From Nocardioides lianchengensis (lineage in GTDB: Bacteria; Actinomycetota; Actinomycetes; Propionibacteriales; Nocardioidaceae), in assembly GCF_900101465.1 (NCBI RefSeq), contig NZ_FMZM01000004.1, positions 297,790 through 361,789 on the forward strand: 64,000 nucleotides of DNA, given 5' to 3'. A model generated the notes under the pieces. That model did not search any database, had not been told where the DNA came from, and worked only from the letters and a program-made list of their open reading frames with translations. Position 1 is the stretch's first letter. Every line of letters begins with the position of its first letter. The translations under genes and the position numbers were made by a program. This document shows, piece after piece, positions 7,468-16,637 of the stretch.

Positions 7468-8940
7468 ATGAGCAAGGGCACCGCGCTTCCCGACGTCCTC
7501 CCCGCCACCGTGCTGGCCGACGACACCCCGTCGTACGACGTGGTCGTGGCCGGGTTCGGCATCGCCGGCGGGTGCGCGGCACTCGAGGCGGCCCGGGCCG
7601 GCGCGCGGGTGCTGCTGCTGGAGAGGGCGGCGGTGCACGGCGGGACCTCGAGCATGTCCGGCGGCCACTTCTACCTCGGCGGCGGCACGGTCGTGCAGCG
7701 CGCGACGGGACAGGAGGACTCGGTCGAGGAGATGTACCAGTACCTCGTCGCGGTCTCCAAGCAGCCCGAGCACGACAAGATCCGCGCCTACTGCGAGGGC
7801 TCGGTCGAGCACTGCGACTGGCTGGAGGCGCTGGGCTTCGAGTTCGAGCGGTCGTTCTACCCCGAGAAGGCGGTCATCCAGCCCGGCACCCAGGGGCTGA
7901 TGTACACCGGCAACGAGAAGGTCTGGCCCTTCAAGGAGCAGGCCGTGCCGGCGCCGCGCGGCCACAAGGTGCCGGTGCCGGGCGACACCGAGGGCACCAA
8001 GATGGTGATGGACCTGCTCCGTGACCGGATCGAGGAGGCGGGCGTCGAGGTCCGCTACGAGACCGGGGTGACCAATCTCGTGACCGCCGACGACGCCGTG
8101 GTCGGGGTGGCCTGGAAGTCGTTCGAGCAGACCGGGGTCGTCCGCGCCCCCGCGGTGATCGTCGCCGCCGGTGGCTTCGTGATGAACCCCGACATGGTCG
8201 CCGAGCACACCCCGGCCCTGGCCGAGAAGCCCTTCACCCTGGGCTCGACGTACGACGACGGCCTCGGCATCCGACTCGGCGCGTCGGTCGGCGCGGAGCT
8301 CAAGCACATGGAGGAGCCGTTCATCACGGCCCCGATCTACCCGCCGGCCGCACTGCTCACCGGGATCCTGGTCAACTCCGACGGCGAGCGGTTCGTGGCC
8401 GAGGACAGCTACCACTCGCGCACGTCGCAGTTCGTCATGGAGCAGGCCGACCACACGGCGTACCTGATCGTGGACAGCGAGCACGTCGAGTACCCCAAGT
8501 TCCCGCTGGTGCCGCTGATCGACGGCTACGAGACGGTCGAAGAGCTCGAGGACGCGCTCGCGCTGCCCGCCGGCTCGGTGGCCAAGGCGCTGGCGCGCTA
8601 CAACGAGGGCGCCGCCCGCGGCGAGGACCCCGACTTCCACAAGAGCAGCGAGTACGTCGCCCCGCTGACCACCGGTCCGTGGGCCGTCTTCGACTTGCGA
8701 CTGGGCAAGGCGATCTACGCCGGCTTCACGCTCGGCGGGATCCGGGTGTCGGTCGACGGCGAGGTGCAGCGGCCCGACGGCTCCGTCGTACCCGGGCTGT
8801 ACGCCGCCGGCGCCTGCGCGTCCAACCTCGCCCAGGACGGCAAGGGCTACTGCTCGGGCACGCAGCTCGGCGAGGGGTCGTTCTTCGGCCGGCGGGCGGG
8901 GCGGCACGCGGCGGGAAGAGTTTCATCGGCTAGCCGATGA
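7468..8940 (+). CDS. FAD-dependent dehydrogenase, KstD/fumarate reductase flavoprotein family
   Basis: A 490-residue flavoprotein with N-terminal FAD-binding motif GFGIAGGCAALEAARAG and the ERA...GGTSSMSGG stretch typical of the FAD_binding_2 family that holds 3-ketosteroid dehydrogenases and fumarate-reductase-like enzymes. The C-terminal FAD-closing segment LYAAGACASN...GSFFGRRAG is present. The substrate is not readable, but the KstR-like promoter suggests a steroid or related ring substrate (inference). The ATG at 7468 gives a leaderless message. The last codons and the TGA (8938-8940) lie inside a 30-bp palindrome, so the final residues VSSASR are encoded by the repeat element and may replace the original C-terminus. 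Confidence 0.88.
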   Translation: MSKGTALPDVLPATVLADDTPSYDVVVAGFGIAGGCAALEAARAGARVLLLERAAVHGGTSSMSGGHFYLGGGTVVQRATGQEDSVEEMYQYLVAVSKQPEHDKIRAYCEGSVEHCDWLEALGFEFERSFYPEKAVIQPGTQGLMYTGNEKVWPFKEQAVPAPRGHKVPVPGDTEGTKMVMDLLRDRIEEAGVEVRYETGVTNLVTADDAVVGVAWKSFEQTGVVRAPAVIVAAGGFVMNPDMVAEHTPALAEKPFTLGSTYDDGLGIRLGASVGAELKHMEEPFITAPIYPPAALLTGILVNSDGERFVAEDSYHSRTSQFVMEQADHTAYLIVDSEHVEYPKFPLVPLIDGYETVEELEDALALPAGSVAKALARYNEGAARGEDPDFHKSSEYVAPLTTGPWAVFDLRLGKAIYAGFTLGGIRVSVDGEVQRPDGSVVPGLYAAGACASNLAQDGKGYCSGTQLGEGSFFGRRAGRHAAGRVSSASR

Positions 8941-9008
8941 AACTCTCGCCGGGACGACAAAGGTTCATCGTCCCGGCATGAGGTTCGTCGGCCAGCCGAT
9001 GAAACTCT
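8917..9008. repeat. REP-like element, copy A
   Basis: Three parts: a perfect 30-bp palindrome at 8917-8946 built on TTTCATCGGCTAGCCGATGAA; a hairpin at 8948-8977 with arms GCCGGGACGA/TCGTCCCGGC and loop CAAAGGTTCA; and an imperfect palindrome at 8981-9008 (TTCGTCGGCCAGCCGATGAA). The same three-part order recurs at 60991-61084, where the central loop is the reverse complement (TGAACCTTTG). Confidence 0.85.
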
Positions 9009-9028
9009 CCCGGCCCGGACGACGACGG

Positions 9029-9068
9029 CTCACGCCCGGACGACGACGGCGCGTCGCCCGGGCGTGAG
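9029..9068 (-). terminator. Stem-loop terminator of the rhamnosidase gene
   Basis: Arms CTCACGCCCGG (9029-9039) and CCGGGCGTGAG (9058-9068) pair perfectly over 11 bp with an 18-nt loop, just past the rhamnosidase stop at 9080. Confidence 0.65.
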
Positions 9069-9079
9069 TCCCGGAGGGA

Positions 9080-12000
9080 TCAGCGCACGCGGACCTTGGT
9101 CCGCGCGGTCGAGCCCTGGATCGAGCCGTTGCCGAGGTACTGCACCCGGATCGTGCGGACGCCCGGGCGGGTGGCCCGGAACCGGACCACGGCCCGGCCG
9201 TTGCGCACCTTCGCGGTCCCGACCCGCTTCGGCCCGTCGAGCACCCGCACCTGGCCGTCGGCGCTCAGGCCGCTGACGGCCACGCGGACCGTCACCCGCA
9301 CCACGGCACCACGCCGGACCCGGGCCGGGCGGGTGACGCTCAGCCGGGAGGTGGCCTTCGCGACGCGCTGCGGCCGGACCACCTGGGCGGTACCGGTCGC
9401 GTGCCCGGCCTTCGTCGCGGTGACGAGTACGCCGACGCGGGCCCCGAGGTCCGCCCGGGTCAGCACGTAGGACGTCCCCGTGGCGCCCCGGACGGGCGCG
9501 CCGTCGCGGGTCCACTGCACCGAGGTGCGCACCCCGGCGACGTCCCAGACGCCGGTGGTGGTCCGCAGGCGCTGGCCGATCCGCGCCGTCCCGGTCACGA
9601 CCGGGGCGGTCGTCGCCTGCGGAGCCACGGCCGGCCCGGTCGGGACCGCGGCGAGGGTGGCCGAGGCCTCCGCACCGACGTTCCCGGCGAGGTCGGTGGC
9701 CCGGTGGGTCACGGTGTGGGCGGCGCCGTCGAGGGTGATCGGGTCGACGTACGTCGTCCACTCACCCGCGTCCACGCGGTACTCCAGCATCGCTACGCCG
9801 GAGCCGCCCTCGTCGTCGCCGGTCAGGGCGAAGGTGCGCCCGTCCCAGGTCAGCGCGCTGGTCGGCGCCCCGAGGTCGACCTTCACCGTGAGGGTGCCGA
9901 CCGGCGAGAAGGCGCCCCGATCGGTGGCCCGGTAGTCGATCACGACGGTGCCCGCGGGCAGCGGGACCGCGGCGGTCCAGACCTGCCACTCGCCGGCGTC
10001 CAGCCGGTACTCGAGGCTGTCCGGCTCGCCGGTCGCCGCGAGCGTCAGCGCCGCACCGGTCCCGTGCCAGCCGCCCTCGCCGGCCTGCGAGACCGTGGCG
10101 GTCACCGGGCCCTCGGCGTACTCGGCGTCGATGGAGACGGTCTGCGACCGGGTCTCCTCGACGTTGCCGGCCGCGTCGGTGCTGGCGAAGCGGACCACGT
10201 GGTCGCCCGCGCCGGTGATCTCCGGCGCGGTCTGCCCGAGCACCTGCCACTCGCCGTCGCCGATCCGGTAGCGGGTCGTCGCGACCCCGCTGCCCGCGTC
10301 GGAGGCCGCGATCGTCAGCCGCCGGGTCTCGTGGCCTGCCGCGATCGCGGCGAGGGTCGTGACCGGAGCGGTGGCGTCGATGCGCACGGTCATCGACCGC
10401 GGGGCCGAGGTGTTCCCGGCGGCGTCGCGAGCCCGGTACTGCAGGGTGTGCTCGCCGTCGGTGTCGAGCACCACCGGTGCGTCGTACGACGTCCAGCCCG
10501 CGCCGCGGTCGACCTCCACGACCGGGGCGTCGTCCCGGTCGTCGGCCGCTGCGACGGTGGCCGTGACCGGACCGCGGTCCCAGCCGTTCTCGCCCGGCGT
10601 CTCGCGGTCCAGCTCGATCGAGGTCGCCGGCGCCCGCCGGTCGACGCCCGAGGTGACCCACAGGTCGGCCACCGACGGGTCGTAGAACCCCGTCGCACCG
10701 ACCGGGAACTCGAACTTCACCCGGACCTTGCCCTGGTGCGCGAGCACCGCCGGGTCGTCGACCAGGAAGCGGTACATCTTGGTCGACTGCCCCGGGCCGG
10801 CGAGGGTCCGCTGGTCGACCAGCACGTCGTTGACGTAGACGTTGTACTTCTTCGTCACCGGGTTGTTGAACGTCTCCCGGACCTGCAGCACCAACGGCTC
10901 GCCGGGGATCGCGTTCACCTCGGCGGAGAACCACGAGCCGGGGTAGTTGGAGTGCGCGTACCGACGCGTGAAGCCGGCCTCGCTGCTGATCCCGCTGTTC
11001 GGGGCGGCCAGGAGGGCGTGGGCCTGCTCGGAGGTCGGCTCACCGAAGTCGACGTGGTCGAGCAGGACCGCCGCCTCCGGGACGTCGAGCTGCAACGTCA
11101 GCGGCGCGGTCGCGGTGGCCAGCACCTGGTCGCCGCCGAACGAGACCCGGACGTCGCGCACGTCGCCCCCGACGTAGCCGATCGGGACGAAGACCCGGAT
11201 CCGCTGGGTGATCTCGCCACCCGGCGCGACCGTGCGTACGGCGGGCGCCGCCTGCCGCCAGCCGGTCGGCAGCTCGGCCCGCAGCCGACCGGTCGCAGCG
11301 ACCGACCCGGCGTTGCGGACCGTCGCGACGATCTCGGCGACCTCGTTCGAGAAGTCCACCGGGTGGGTGGCGGCCACGTCGACCAGGCTGACCTGGGAGT
11401 CGACACTCGCCCACTCCCGCTCCAGCGCGATCGGGTAGGTCGTCCCGCCGTCGGTGAAGCTCAGCGTCACCCCGGCCCGGACCGGGCCGGAGGCCTGGCC
11501 GGACGGGACCCGCGTCGTGAACGTCAGGTCGGTGCTCGCCCCGGCCGCGAGGGCCGCCGGCGCGGTGTCGTCGCTGGCGACCGCCCAGTCGGCGACGGTG
11601 AAGCCCGCGATGAACGGCCCCACCGGGGCGTCCCCGCCGTTGGTCAGGCGCACCGTGCCGGTGACCTGCTGGCCGCGGTTCACCGGCGCCTCGACCGGCG
11701 CCAGGGTCAGCGTCAGACCCCGGATCGCGAGGGCCACCTCGACCATCAGCGGCTCGATCGTCGCCAGCCGCGCCGCGAGGTCCGCGACGACGGCCTCGTC
11801 GGTCACGCGGTCGGCCAGCGAGCCGCGCAGGTCGCGCAGCCCGTCGAGCGCGTCACCCAGGTCGGCCCGGGCCGTGGCCCCGTCGGCGGCGGTGTGTGCC
11901 GCGGACGCGGAGCGGACCAGGGTCTCGATCGCCTCGATCCGTCCGGAGAGGTCGGACGCCTCCTCCGGCTCGAGGTCCCCGGCGGCCAGGTGGCCGTCCA

Positions 12001-15000
12001 CCCGGTCGCCCAGGTTCAGCAGCTCGTCGAGGACGTCCTGGAAGACCCCGAGGTCGTCGGCGGCCTTCGGGCCGAACGTCCAGGCACCGGGGCCCACCCG
12101 GAAGGTGGCGTAGGTGCCGCCCGGCAGCTCGGAGCGGCCGACGTACTCGGCCTCCTCGGGGTGGCTCGGGACGTACTCGGCACGCACCGTGCTCGGCAGC
12201 GGGACCTGCACGGTGGCGGTCGTGTTGCCGGGCACCGTCACGGACAGCTCGGTGCGGCCGCGGCGGTCGTGCTCGAAGGCGGCCGAGATCTGTCCGCGCA
12301 CCGTGGGCACCGTGATCTCGGCCGAGGCCAGGTCCCCGGGCTGCGGCTTGACCTGGAACTCGCCGTAGCCGTTGCTGAGCGGCTGGATGCCGAACAGGCC
12401 CGAGGGCACGTTGAACGCCGGCGAGGCGGCCCACGGGTGCGAGTAGGTCAGGTTGCTCTTCTGCGACGGGTCCCAGGCCTCCATGGTGGAGCCCGCACCG
12501 AGCCGGATCATGTTCATCCAGCTGCTGGTGCCCTCGTCGGTCAGCGCGTCCAGCGCGGCCTGGCCGTTGCCGCCGTCGTACAGGCCCTTCACCAGGAAGG
12601 CGGCGCAGTAGACGCTGCAGGCCATGCCGCGGGAGTCGACGAACTCGGCGACCCGGGCGACCTGGTCGTCCTCCGGTACGCCGAAGGCCAGGGCGAAGGC
12701 GCTGGCGTGCACCGAGTAGTGCCCGGTCTTGGCGCCGGCGGCGTTCATGCCGTCGTCGTACCGGCCGCCCTCGGCGTCGTAGAGCCGCTCGTTGATCTGG
12801 GTCCGCAGCCGGTCGGCCTGCTGGGTGAACTGCTCGGCCTCGGCGTCCTTTCCGAGGATCCCGGCCATCGCGGCCATGTCCCGGGTCGCGCGGTAGTAGA
12901 GCGAGTTGATGACGGTGTTGTACTCGCGGAACTGGTAGCCGTCGCGCTGGCTGGTCGGCCAGTCGACGATGTCGCAGTCGTTGCAGCTGCTGGAGCCGTT
13001 CGAGCCGGTGGTCTTGCGCACCAGGCCGGTCGAGGCCTCCAGCCAGGCCGGCCGCAGCTTGGTCTTCAGGTTGTCGTAGTAGTCGGCGACCTGCTCGGTG
13101 TTGCCGGTCTGGCGCCACGCGTCGTAGACCGAGAGCACCACGAAGATCGGCCACTCGGTGGGCCAGGTCCGGTTGCTCTTGAAGTAGTTCATCGAGTAGC
13201 GACCCAGTGACAGGTCCTCCATGAGGTAGAGCGACGAGAGCTGCTGGAGGTAGCCGTCGGCCTCGTAGTTGGTCCGCTCACGGGTCCAGGAGTCGGTGTA
13301 GAAGTTGACGTTCAGCGACTCGATCGAGTTCTTCGAGAGCTGGTAGACCTGGTTGAGGTTCTCGTCCGACGACGTGAACGACGACGCCTCCTGGTCGAAC
13401 GGGTAGACCAGGGCGAGGGCCTTCAGGCTCTCCGCGGTCACCGGCTCGGTGGCCCCGACGATCTCCAGGTAGCGGAAGACCCGCATGCCCCAGGTCTCGA
13501 GGCGCTGCTGGCCGTCCTTGAGGGTGACGATGTCGCGGTACTTGTTGGTGGTGTTGAGCTCCCAGCGCACGGTGTTCGCGCTGGAGGTCACCTCGCCGAA
13601 CCGGAGCTCGACCCGGTCGCCGGCGGTGCCGTCGGCGACGTCGTACTGCACGCCGCCGATCCAGGTGCGGCCGAAGTCGACGAAGTAGTTGCCGTTGCCC
13701 TTGTCGACGATCTTCACCGGGTCGTGCAGCTGCTGCTCGACCTTGCCCATCGGCGTCGACTCGAGCTGCGGGATCGCGGGCCGCGCCACGGCGGGTGCCC
13801 AGGCGCTGTCGTCGAAGCCCGGGGACGCGAAGCCGAAGGGGAACTGGCGGGCGTCGAGGTTCTCCATCGGGGCGGTGAAGTAGCTGGTGCCGATGCTGCC
13901 GGCCTCGGGGAAGACGAGCGCCCCGTTGAGCGACGTCCAGCTCGGGCCGGAGCCGAACACCTGGGTCGTCCCGTCGGTGTAGGCGACCTTCAGCTGCGCC
14001 TGGAAGCGACGGTTGGCGTTGGTGGTGTAGGCCAGCGCGGCGACCGCGTTGGTCTCGCCGCGCCGGAGCAGGCCGGTGACGTCGAAGCCGTCGTACCGGG
14101 CCTCGGTGCCGATCCGGTTGGTCGGGCCGAGGCCGACGAAGGTGCCGTTGACGTAGGTCTTGTAGACGTACTGCAGGTGGTTGCGGAACTCCGTGGCGGT
14201 GGCGTTCAGGGTCGCCCAGGCGATCTCCTTGTCGGCCAGCTCCACCTCACCGCGCAGGAACGCCCAGTTGGCGGGGACGTTGGCGGGGTTGATCAGGCCG
14301 CAGTTCTGGGCGTTGCCGACGTTCAGCACGCCGCCCGAGACCGAGCCGCACGGGAACGGGTTGGTGCCCTCGAACGCGTTCTCGAACAGGACCCGGGCGG
14401 TGCCGGTCTCGACGACCCGGAGGTCGTCGAGCTGGCCCGACTCGGTGTTGCCGGTGCGGACGCCGACGGTGCCGTTGACGTTGCGCGAGTCGGTGCGCTG
14501 GTCGACCTGGACGTTGTTGATGAAGGTGGTGAAGGTGGTGCCGGCCACCACGATCCGGAAGTCGGCCCAGGTGTTGGCCACCAGCGTGCCGGCGGGCAGC
14601 GGGACCGAGGCGCCCAGGGTGGAGTAGGTGCCGTTGACCTGGACGTGCGGCGTGAGCCGGTTGTCGGAGGCCCGGAACTGCCACATGAAGGAGTTGCCGG
14701 CGTCGAAGGCGCGGAACCGGACGCCCAGGGCGCCGGCGGTGATCCGCATCCGGCCGCTCACGGTGTAGTCGACCCACGGGGCCGCCGCTTCCCCGGGCAG
14801 CTGCGCGCTCGCCCAGATCGGCTCGCTGCCGGCCCAGGTGACGCCGGGCGCCGTACCGAAGGAGGTCACGTCGGACCAGGGCGAGGCCTGCGCGCCGTCC
14901 CAGGTGCGAACCTTCCAGTAGTAGCGCTCGCCGGCGACCAGGTCGGGGCCCCCGTGGGCCACGTTGAGCTGCTGGGTCGAGTCGACCTGCCCGGAGTCCC

Positions 15001-15295
15001 AGACGTCGCCCTCGTCGGCCTCGGCCTTCGCGGCGCTCGTCGAGACGACGATCCGGTACGCCGACTGCATCCCGGCGCCGACCTGCCAGGAGTAGTCCGG
15101 GTCGGTGAGGTCGCCGAGGTCGGCCGGCTCGGCCAGACCGTTGACGCGGAGCCCGCGCGGCTCCGCGCCGGTCGCGGCCGCGGCGGCCTGGGCGGCGGGT
15201 GCTGCGGTCGCTGCCGGGGCGGAGATCGCCAGCCCGGCGGTCAGGAGGGACGTCGCCACGCTGGCGGCAAGGACGCGATGGATCAGGGAGTTCAC
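9080..15295 (-). CDS. Secreted alpha-L-rhamnosidase (GH78), multidomain
   Basis: A 2071-residue exported glycoside hydrolase, about twice the usual family length. It opens with a Sec-type signal peptide (IHRVLAASVATSLLTAGLAI then AAPAA). A fibronectin/N-terminal rhamnosidase region and a laminin-G-like insert lead into the (alpha/alpha)6 catalytic barrel. There TDSWTRERTNYEAD gives D668, E673 and D680, with the same spacing as the catalytic acids of GH78 enzymes (D-x4-E-x6-D), and STMEAWD supplies the later Glu. The C-terminal half holds FIVAR-like helices, NEW3-type and OmpL47-type repeats (LEYRVDAGEW and similar, about four copies) and Ig-like domains. There is no sortase motif. The GTG at 15295 is preferred over one 24 bases upstream because of an AAGGAA site 10 nt before it. 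A LacI-type operator lies upstream. Confidence 0.88.
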   Translation of the reverse strand: MNSLIHRVLAASVATSLLTAGLAISAPAATAAPAAQAAAAATGAEPRGLRVNGLAEPADLGDLTDPDYSWQVGAGMQSAYRIVVSTSAAKAEADEGDVWDSGQVDSTQQLNVAHGGPDLVAGERYYWKVRTWDGAQASPWSDVTSFGTAPGVTWAGSEPIWASAQLPGEAAAPWVDYTVSGRMRITAGALGVRFRAFDAGNSFMWQFRASDNRLTPHVQVNGTYSTLGASVPLPAGTLVANTWADFRIVVAGTTFTTFINNVQVDQRTDSRNVNGTVGVRTGNTESGQLDDLRVVETGTARVLFENAFEGTNPFPCGSVSGGVLNVGNAQNCGLINPANVPANWAFLRGEVELADKEIAWATLNATATEFRNHLQYVYKTYVNGTFVGLGPTNRIGTEARYDGFDVTGLLRRGETNAVAALAYTTNANRRFQAQLKVAYTDGTTQVFGSGPSWTSLNGALVFPEAGSIGTSYFTAPMENLDARQFPFGFASPGFDDSAWAPAVARPAIPQLESTPMGKVEQQLHDPVKIVDKGNGNYFVDFGRTWIGGVQYDVADGTAGDRVELRFGEVTSSANTVRWELNTTNKYRDIVTLKDGQQRLETWGMRVFRYLEIVGATEPVTAESLKALALVYPFDQEASSFTSSDENLNQVYQLSKNSIESLNVNFYTDSWTRERTNYEADGYLQQLSSLYLMEDLSLGRYSMNYFKSNRTWPTEWPIFVVLSVYDAWRQTGNTEQVADYYDNLKTKLRPAWLEASTGLVRKTTGSNGSSSCNDCDIVDWPTSQRDGYQFREYNTVINSLYYRATRDMAAMAGILGKDAEAEQFTQQADRLRTQINERLYDAEGGRYDDGMNAAGAKTGHYSVHASAFALAFGVPEDDQVARVAEFVDSRGMACSVYCAAFLVKGLYDGGNGQAALDALTDEGTSSWMNMIRLGAGSTMEAWDPSQKSNLTYSHPWAASPAFNVPSGLFGIQPLSNGYGEFQVKPQPGDLASAEITVPTVRGQISAAFEHDRRGRTELSVTVPGNTTATVQVPLPSTVRAEYVPSHPEEAEYVGRSELPGGTYATFRVGPGAWTFGPKAADDLGVFQDVLDELLNLGDRVDGHLAAGDLEPEEASDLSGRIEAIETLVRSASAAHTAADGATARADLGDALDGLRDLRGSLADRVTDEAVVADLAARLATIEPLMVEVALAIRGLTLTLAPVEAPVNRGQQVTGTVRLTNGGDAPVGPFIAGFTVADWAVASDDTAPAALAAGASTDLTFTTRVPSGQASGPVRAGVTLSFTDGGTTYPIALEREWASVDSQVSLVDVAATHPVDFSNEVAEIVATVRNAGSVAATGRLRAELPTGWRQAAPAVRTVAPGGEITQRIRVFVPIGYVGGDVRDVRVSFGGDQVLATATAPLTLQLDVPEAAVLLDHVDFGEPTSEQAHALLAAPNSGISSEAGFTRRYAHSNYPGSWFSAEVNAIPGEPLVLQVRETFNNPVTKKYNVYVNDVLVDQRTLAGPGQSTKMYRFLVDDPAVLAHQGKVRVKFEFPVGATGFYDPSVADLWVTSGVDRRAPATSIELDRETPGENGWDRGPVTATVAAADDRDDAPVVEVDRGAGWTSYDAPVVLDTDGEHTLQYRARDAAGNTSAPRSMTVRIDATAPVTTLAAIAAGHETRRLTIAASDAGSGVATTRYRIGDGEWQVLGQTAPEITGAGDHVVRFASTDAAGNVEETRSQTVSIDAEYAEGPVTATVSQAGEGGWHGTGAALTLAATGEPDSLEYRLDAGEWQVWTAAVPLPAGTVVIDYRATDRGAFSPVGTLTVKVDLGAPTSALTWDGRTFALTGDDEGGSGVAMLEYRVDAGEWTTYVDPITLDGAAHTVTHRATDLAGNVGAEASATLAAVPTGPAVAPQATTAPVVTGTARIGQRLRTTTGVWDVAGVRTSVQWTRDGAPVRGATGTSYVLTRADLGARVGVLVTATKAGHATGTAQVVRPQRVAKATSRLSVTRPARVRRGAVVRVTVRVAVSGLSADGQVRVLDGPKRVGTAKVRNGRAVVRFRATRPGVRTIRVQYLGNGSIQGSTARTKVRVR

Positions 15296-15364
15296 CCGGG
15301 CACAATTCCTTCGTTTCACACGTCACCCCGAGCGACGCTGGTCACACTGTGACGGTCACCATAT

Positions 15365-15374
15365 GAAACGTTTC
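15365..15374. promoter_or_regulatory. LacI-family operator-like palindrome
   Basis: GAAACGTTTC, within TGAAACGTTTCG, matches the general shape of LacI/GalR-family operators that control sugar genes. It lies 70 bp upstream of the rhamnosidase start and 85 bp upstream of the divergent aminotransferase. A half site CGTTTCA occurs at about 15313, next to the rhamnosidase start. Rhamnose- or oligosaccharide-responsive repression is inferred. Confidence 0.6.
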
Positions 15375-15458
15375 GTTAATCCGCCACCCGATGACCGAAT
15401 CTGGTCAGCGACACCATCCGGACAGCGCTCGACGACAAGCCACCTACAGTCGGGCCCC

Positions 15459-16637
15459 GTGAGCCGCCTCGCCGTCGCCAGCCGCGCCAACGTCCCGCCG
15501 TTCCACGTGATGGACCTGCTGGCGGCGGCCACCGAGCGGCAGCGGACCCACGGCGACCTGCTCAACCTGCTGGCCGGGCAGCCGAGCACCGGGGCGCCAG
15601 GCCCCGTGAACGCGGAGGCGGTGCGGCTGCTGGGCAGCGGCGACCCGCTGGGCTACACCCCCGCGAGCGGGATCCGGGAGCTGCGCGAGGCGATCGCCGG
15701 CCACCACGCGCGGGCGCACGGGATCGCGGTCGACCCCGAGGAGGTCGTCGTGACGACCGGGAGCAGCGGGGGCTTCCTGCTGGCCTTCCTGGCCGCCTTC
15801 GAGGTCGGCGACAAGGTCGCGATGGCCCGGCCCGGCTACCCCTGCTACCGCAACGTGCTGACCGCGCTGGGCTGCGAGGTCGTGGAGATCCCGACCGGCC
15901 CGGAGACCCGGTTCCAGCCGACCGTCGACCAGGTCGCCGCCCTCGGGCCGGACGTCCGCGGACTGGTGGTCGCGAGCCCGGCGAACCCCACCGGCACGAT
16001 GCTGCTCCCGAGCGAGCTGGCCGCGCTGGCGTCGTACTGCGAGGAGCAGGGGATCCAGCTGATCAGCGACGAGATCTACCACGGCATCGAGTACGCCGAG
16101 GAGCACCTGGCCCGCAGCGCGTGGGAGACCTCGCGGGAGGCGGTCGTGTTCTCCAGCTTCTCGAAGTACTTCTCGATGACCGGCTGGCGGATCGGCTGGA
16201 TGCTGGTCCCCGACCGGCTGCGCCGCGCGGTCGACGTGCTCACCGGCAACTTCACGATCTGCCCGCCGGTGATCGCCCAGCGCGCCTGCCTGGCCGCGTT
16301 CGCGGACGCGTCGTACGCCGAGCTCGACGGCCATGTCGCCCGGTACGCCGGCAACCGCCGCCTGCTGCTCGACGGCCTGGCCCGGCTCGGCGTGACCCGA
16401 CTGGCGCCCGCGGACGGCGCGTTCTACGTCTACGCCGACGTCGGCCACCTGACCGACGACACGATGGCCTTCGCCCACGACCTGCTGGCCCGCACCGGCG
16501 TCGCGATGGCGCCCGGCATCGACTTCGACACCGTCGACGGCGGCCGGTTCGTGCGGATGAGCTTCGCCGGCCCGGGCGCCGACATCGAGGAGGCGCTCGG
16601 GCGCATCGCCCCGGTCTTCGAGCGGGGTCGCGCGTGA
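15459..16637 (+). CDS. Class I/II pyridoxal-phosphate aminotransferase
   Basis: A 392-residue fold-type I PLP enzyme. Key segments are GYTPASGIRELREAIAGHH near the N-terminus, VTTGSSGGFLLAF for cofactor phosphate binding, the NPTGT motif (SPANPTGTMLL), and SFSKYFSMTGWRIGWM, which contains the Schiff-base Lys. These place it in the aspartate/alanine aminotransferase-like group. The amino donor is unresolved. The GTG at 15459 is preceded by TACAGT 8 nt upstream, so it may be leaderless. It overlaps the next gene by 4 nt (GTGA), indicating translational coupling to the inositol-monophosphatase-like protein. Confidence 0.9.
   Translation: MSRLAVASRANVPPFHVMDLLAAATERQRTHGDLLNLLAGQPSTGAPGPVNAEAVRLLGSGDPLGYTPASGIRELREAIAGHHARAHGIAVDPEEVVVTTGSSGGFLLAFLAAFEVGDKVAMARPGYPCYRNVLTALGCEVVEIPTGPETRFQPTVDQVAALGPDVRGLVVASPANPTGTMLLPSELAALASYCEEQGIQLISDEIYHGIEYAEEHLARSAWETSREAVVFSSFSKYFSMTGWRIGWMLVPDRLRRAVDVLTGNFTICPPVIAQRACLAAFADASYAELDGHVARYAGNRRLLLDGLARLGVTRLAPADGAFYVYADVGHLTDDTMAFAHDLLARTGVAMAPGIDFDTVDGGRFVRMSFAGPGADIEEALGRIAPVFERGRA

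Noticed and set aside
6403-8907. An 834-residue minus-strand open frame covering both the thioredoxin-like gene and the flavin dehydrogenase
   Set aside because: The upstream 495 codons are the antisense of the flavin gene; only the part from GTG 7422 has protein-like sequence.
9401-13210. A 1269-residue plus-strand open frame opposite the rhamnosidase
   Set aside because: It is an artefact of high GC; it is Arg/Gly/Val-rich with no domains, while the minus strand shows clear GH78 motifs.
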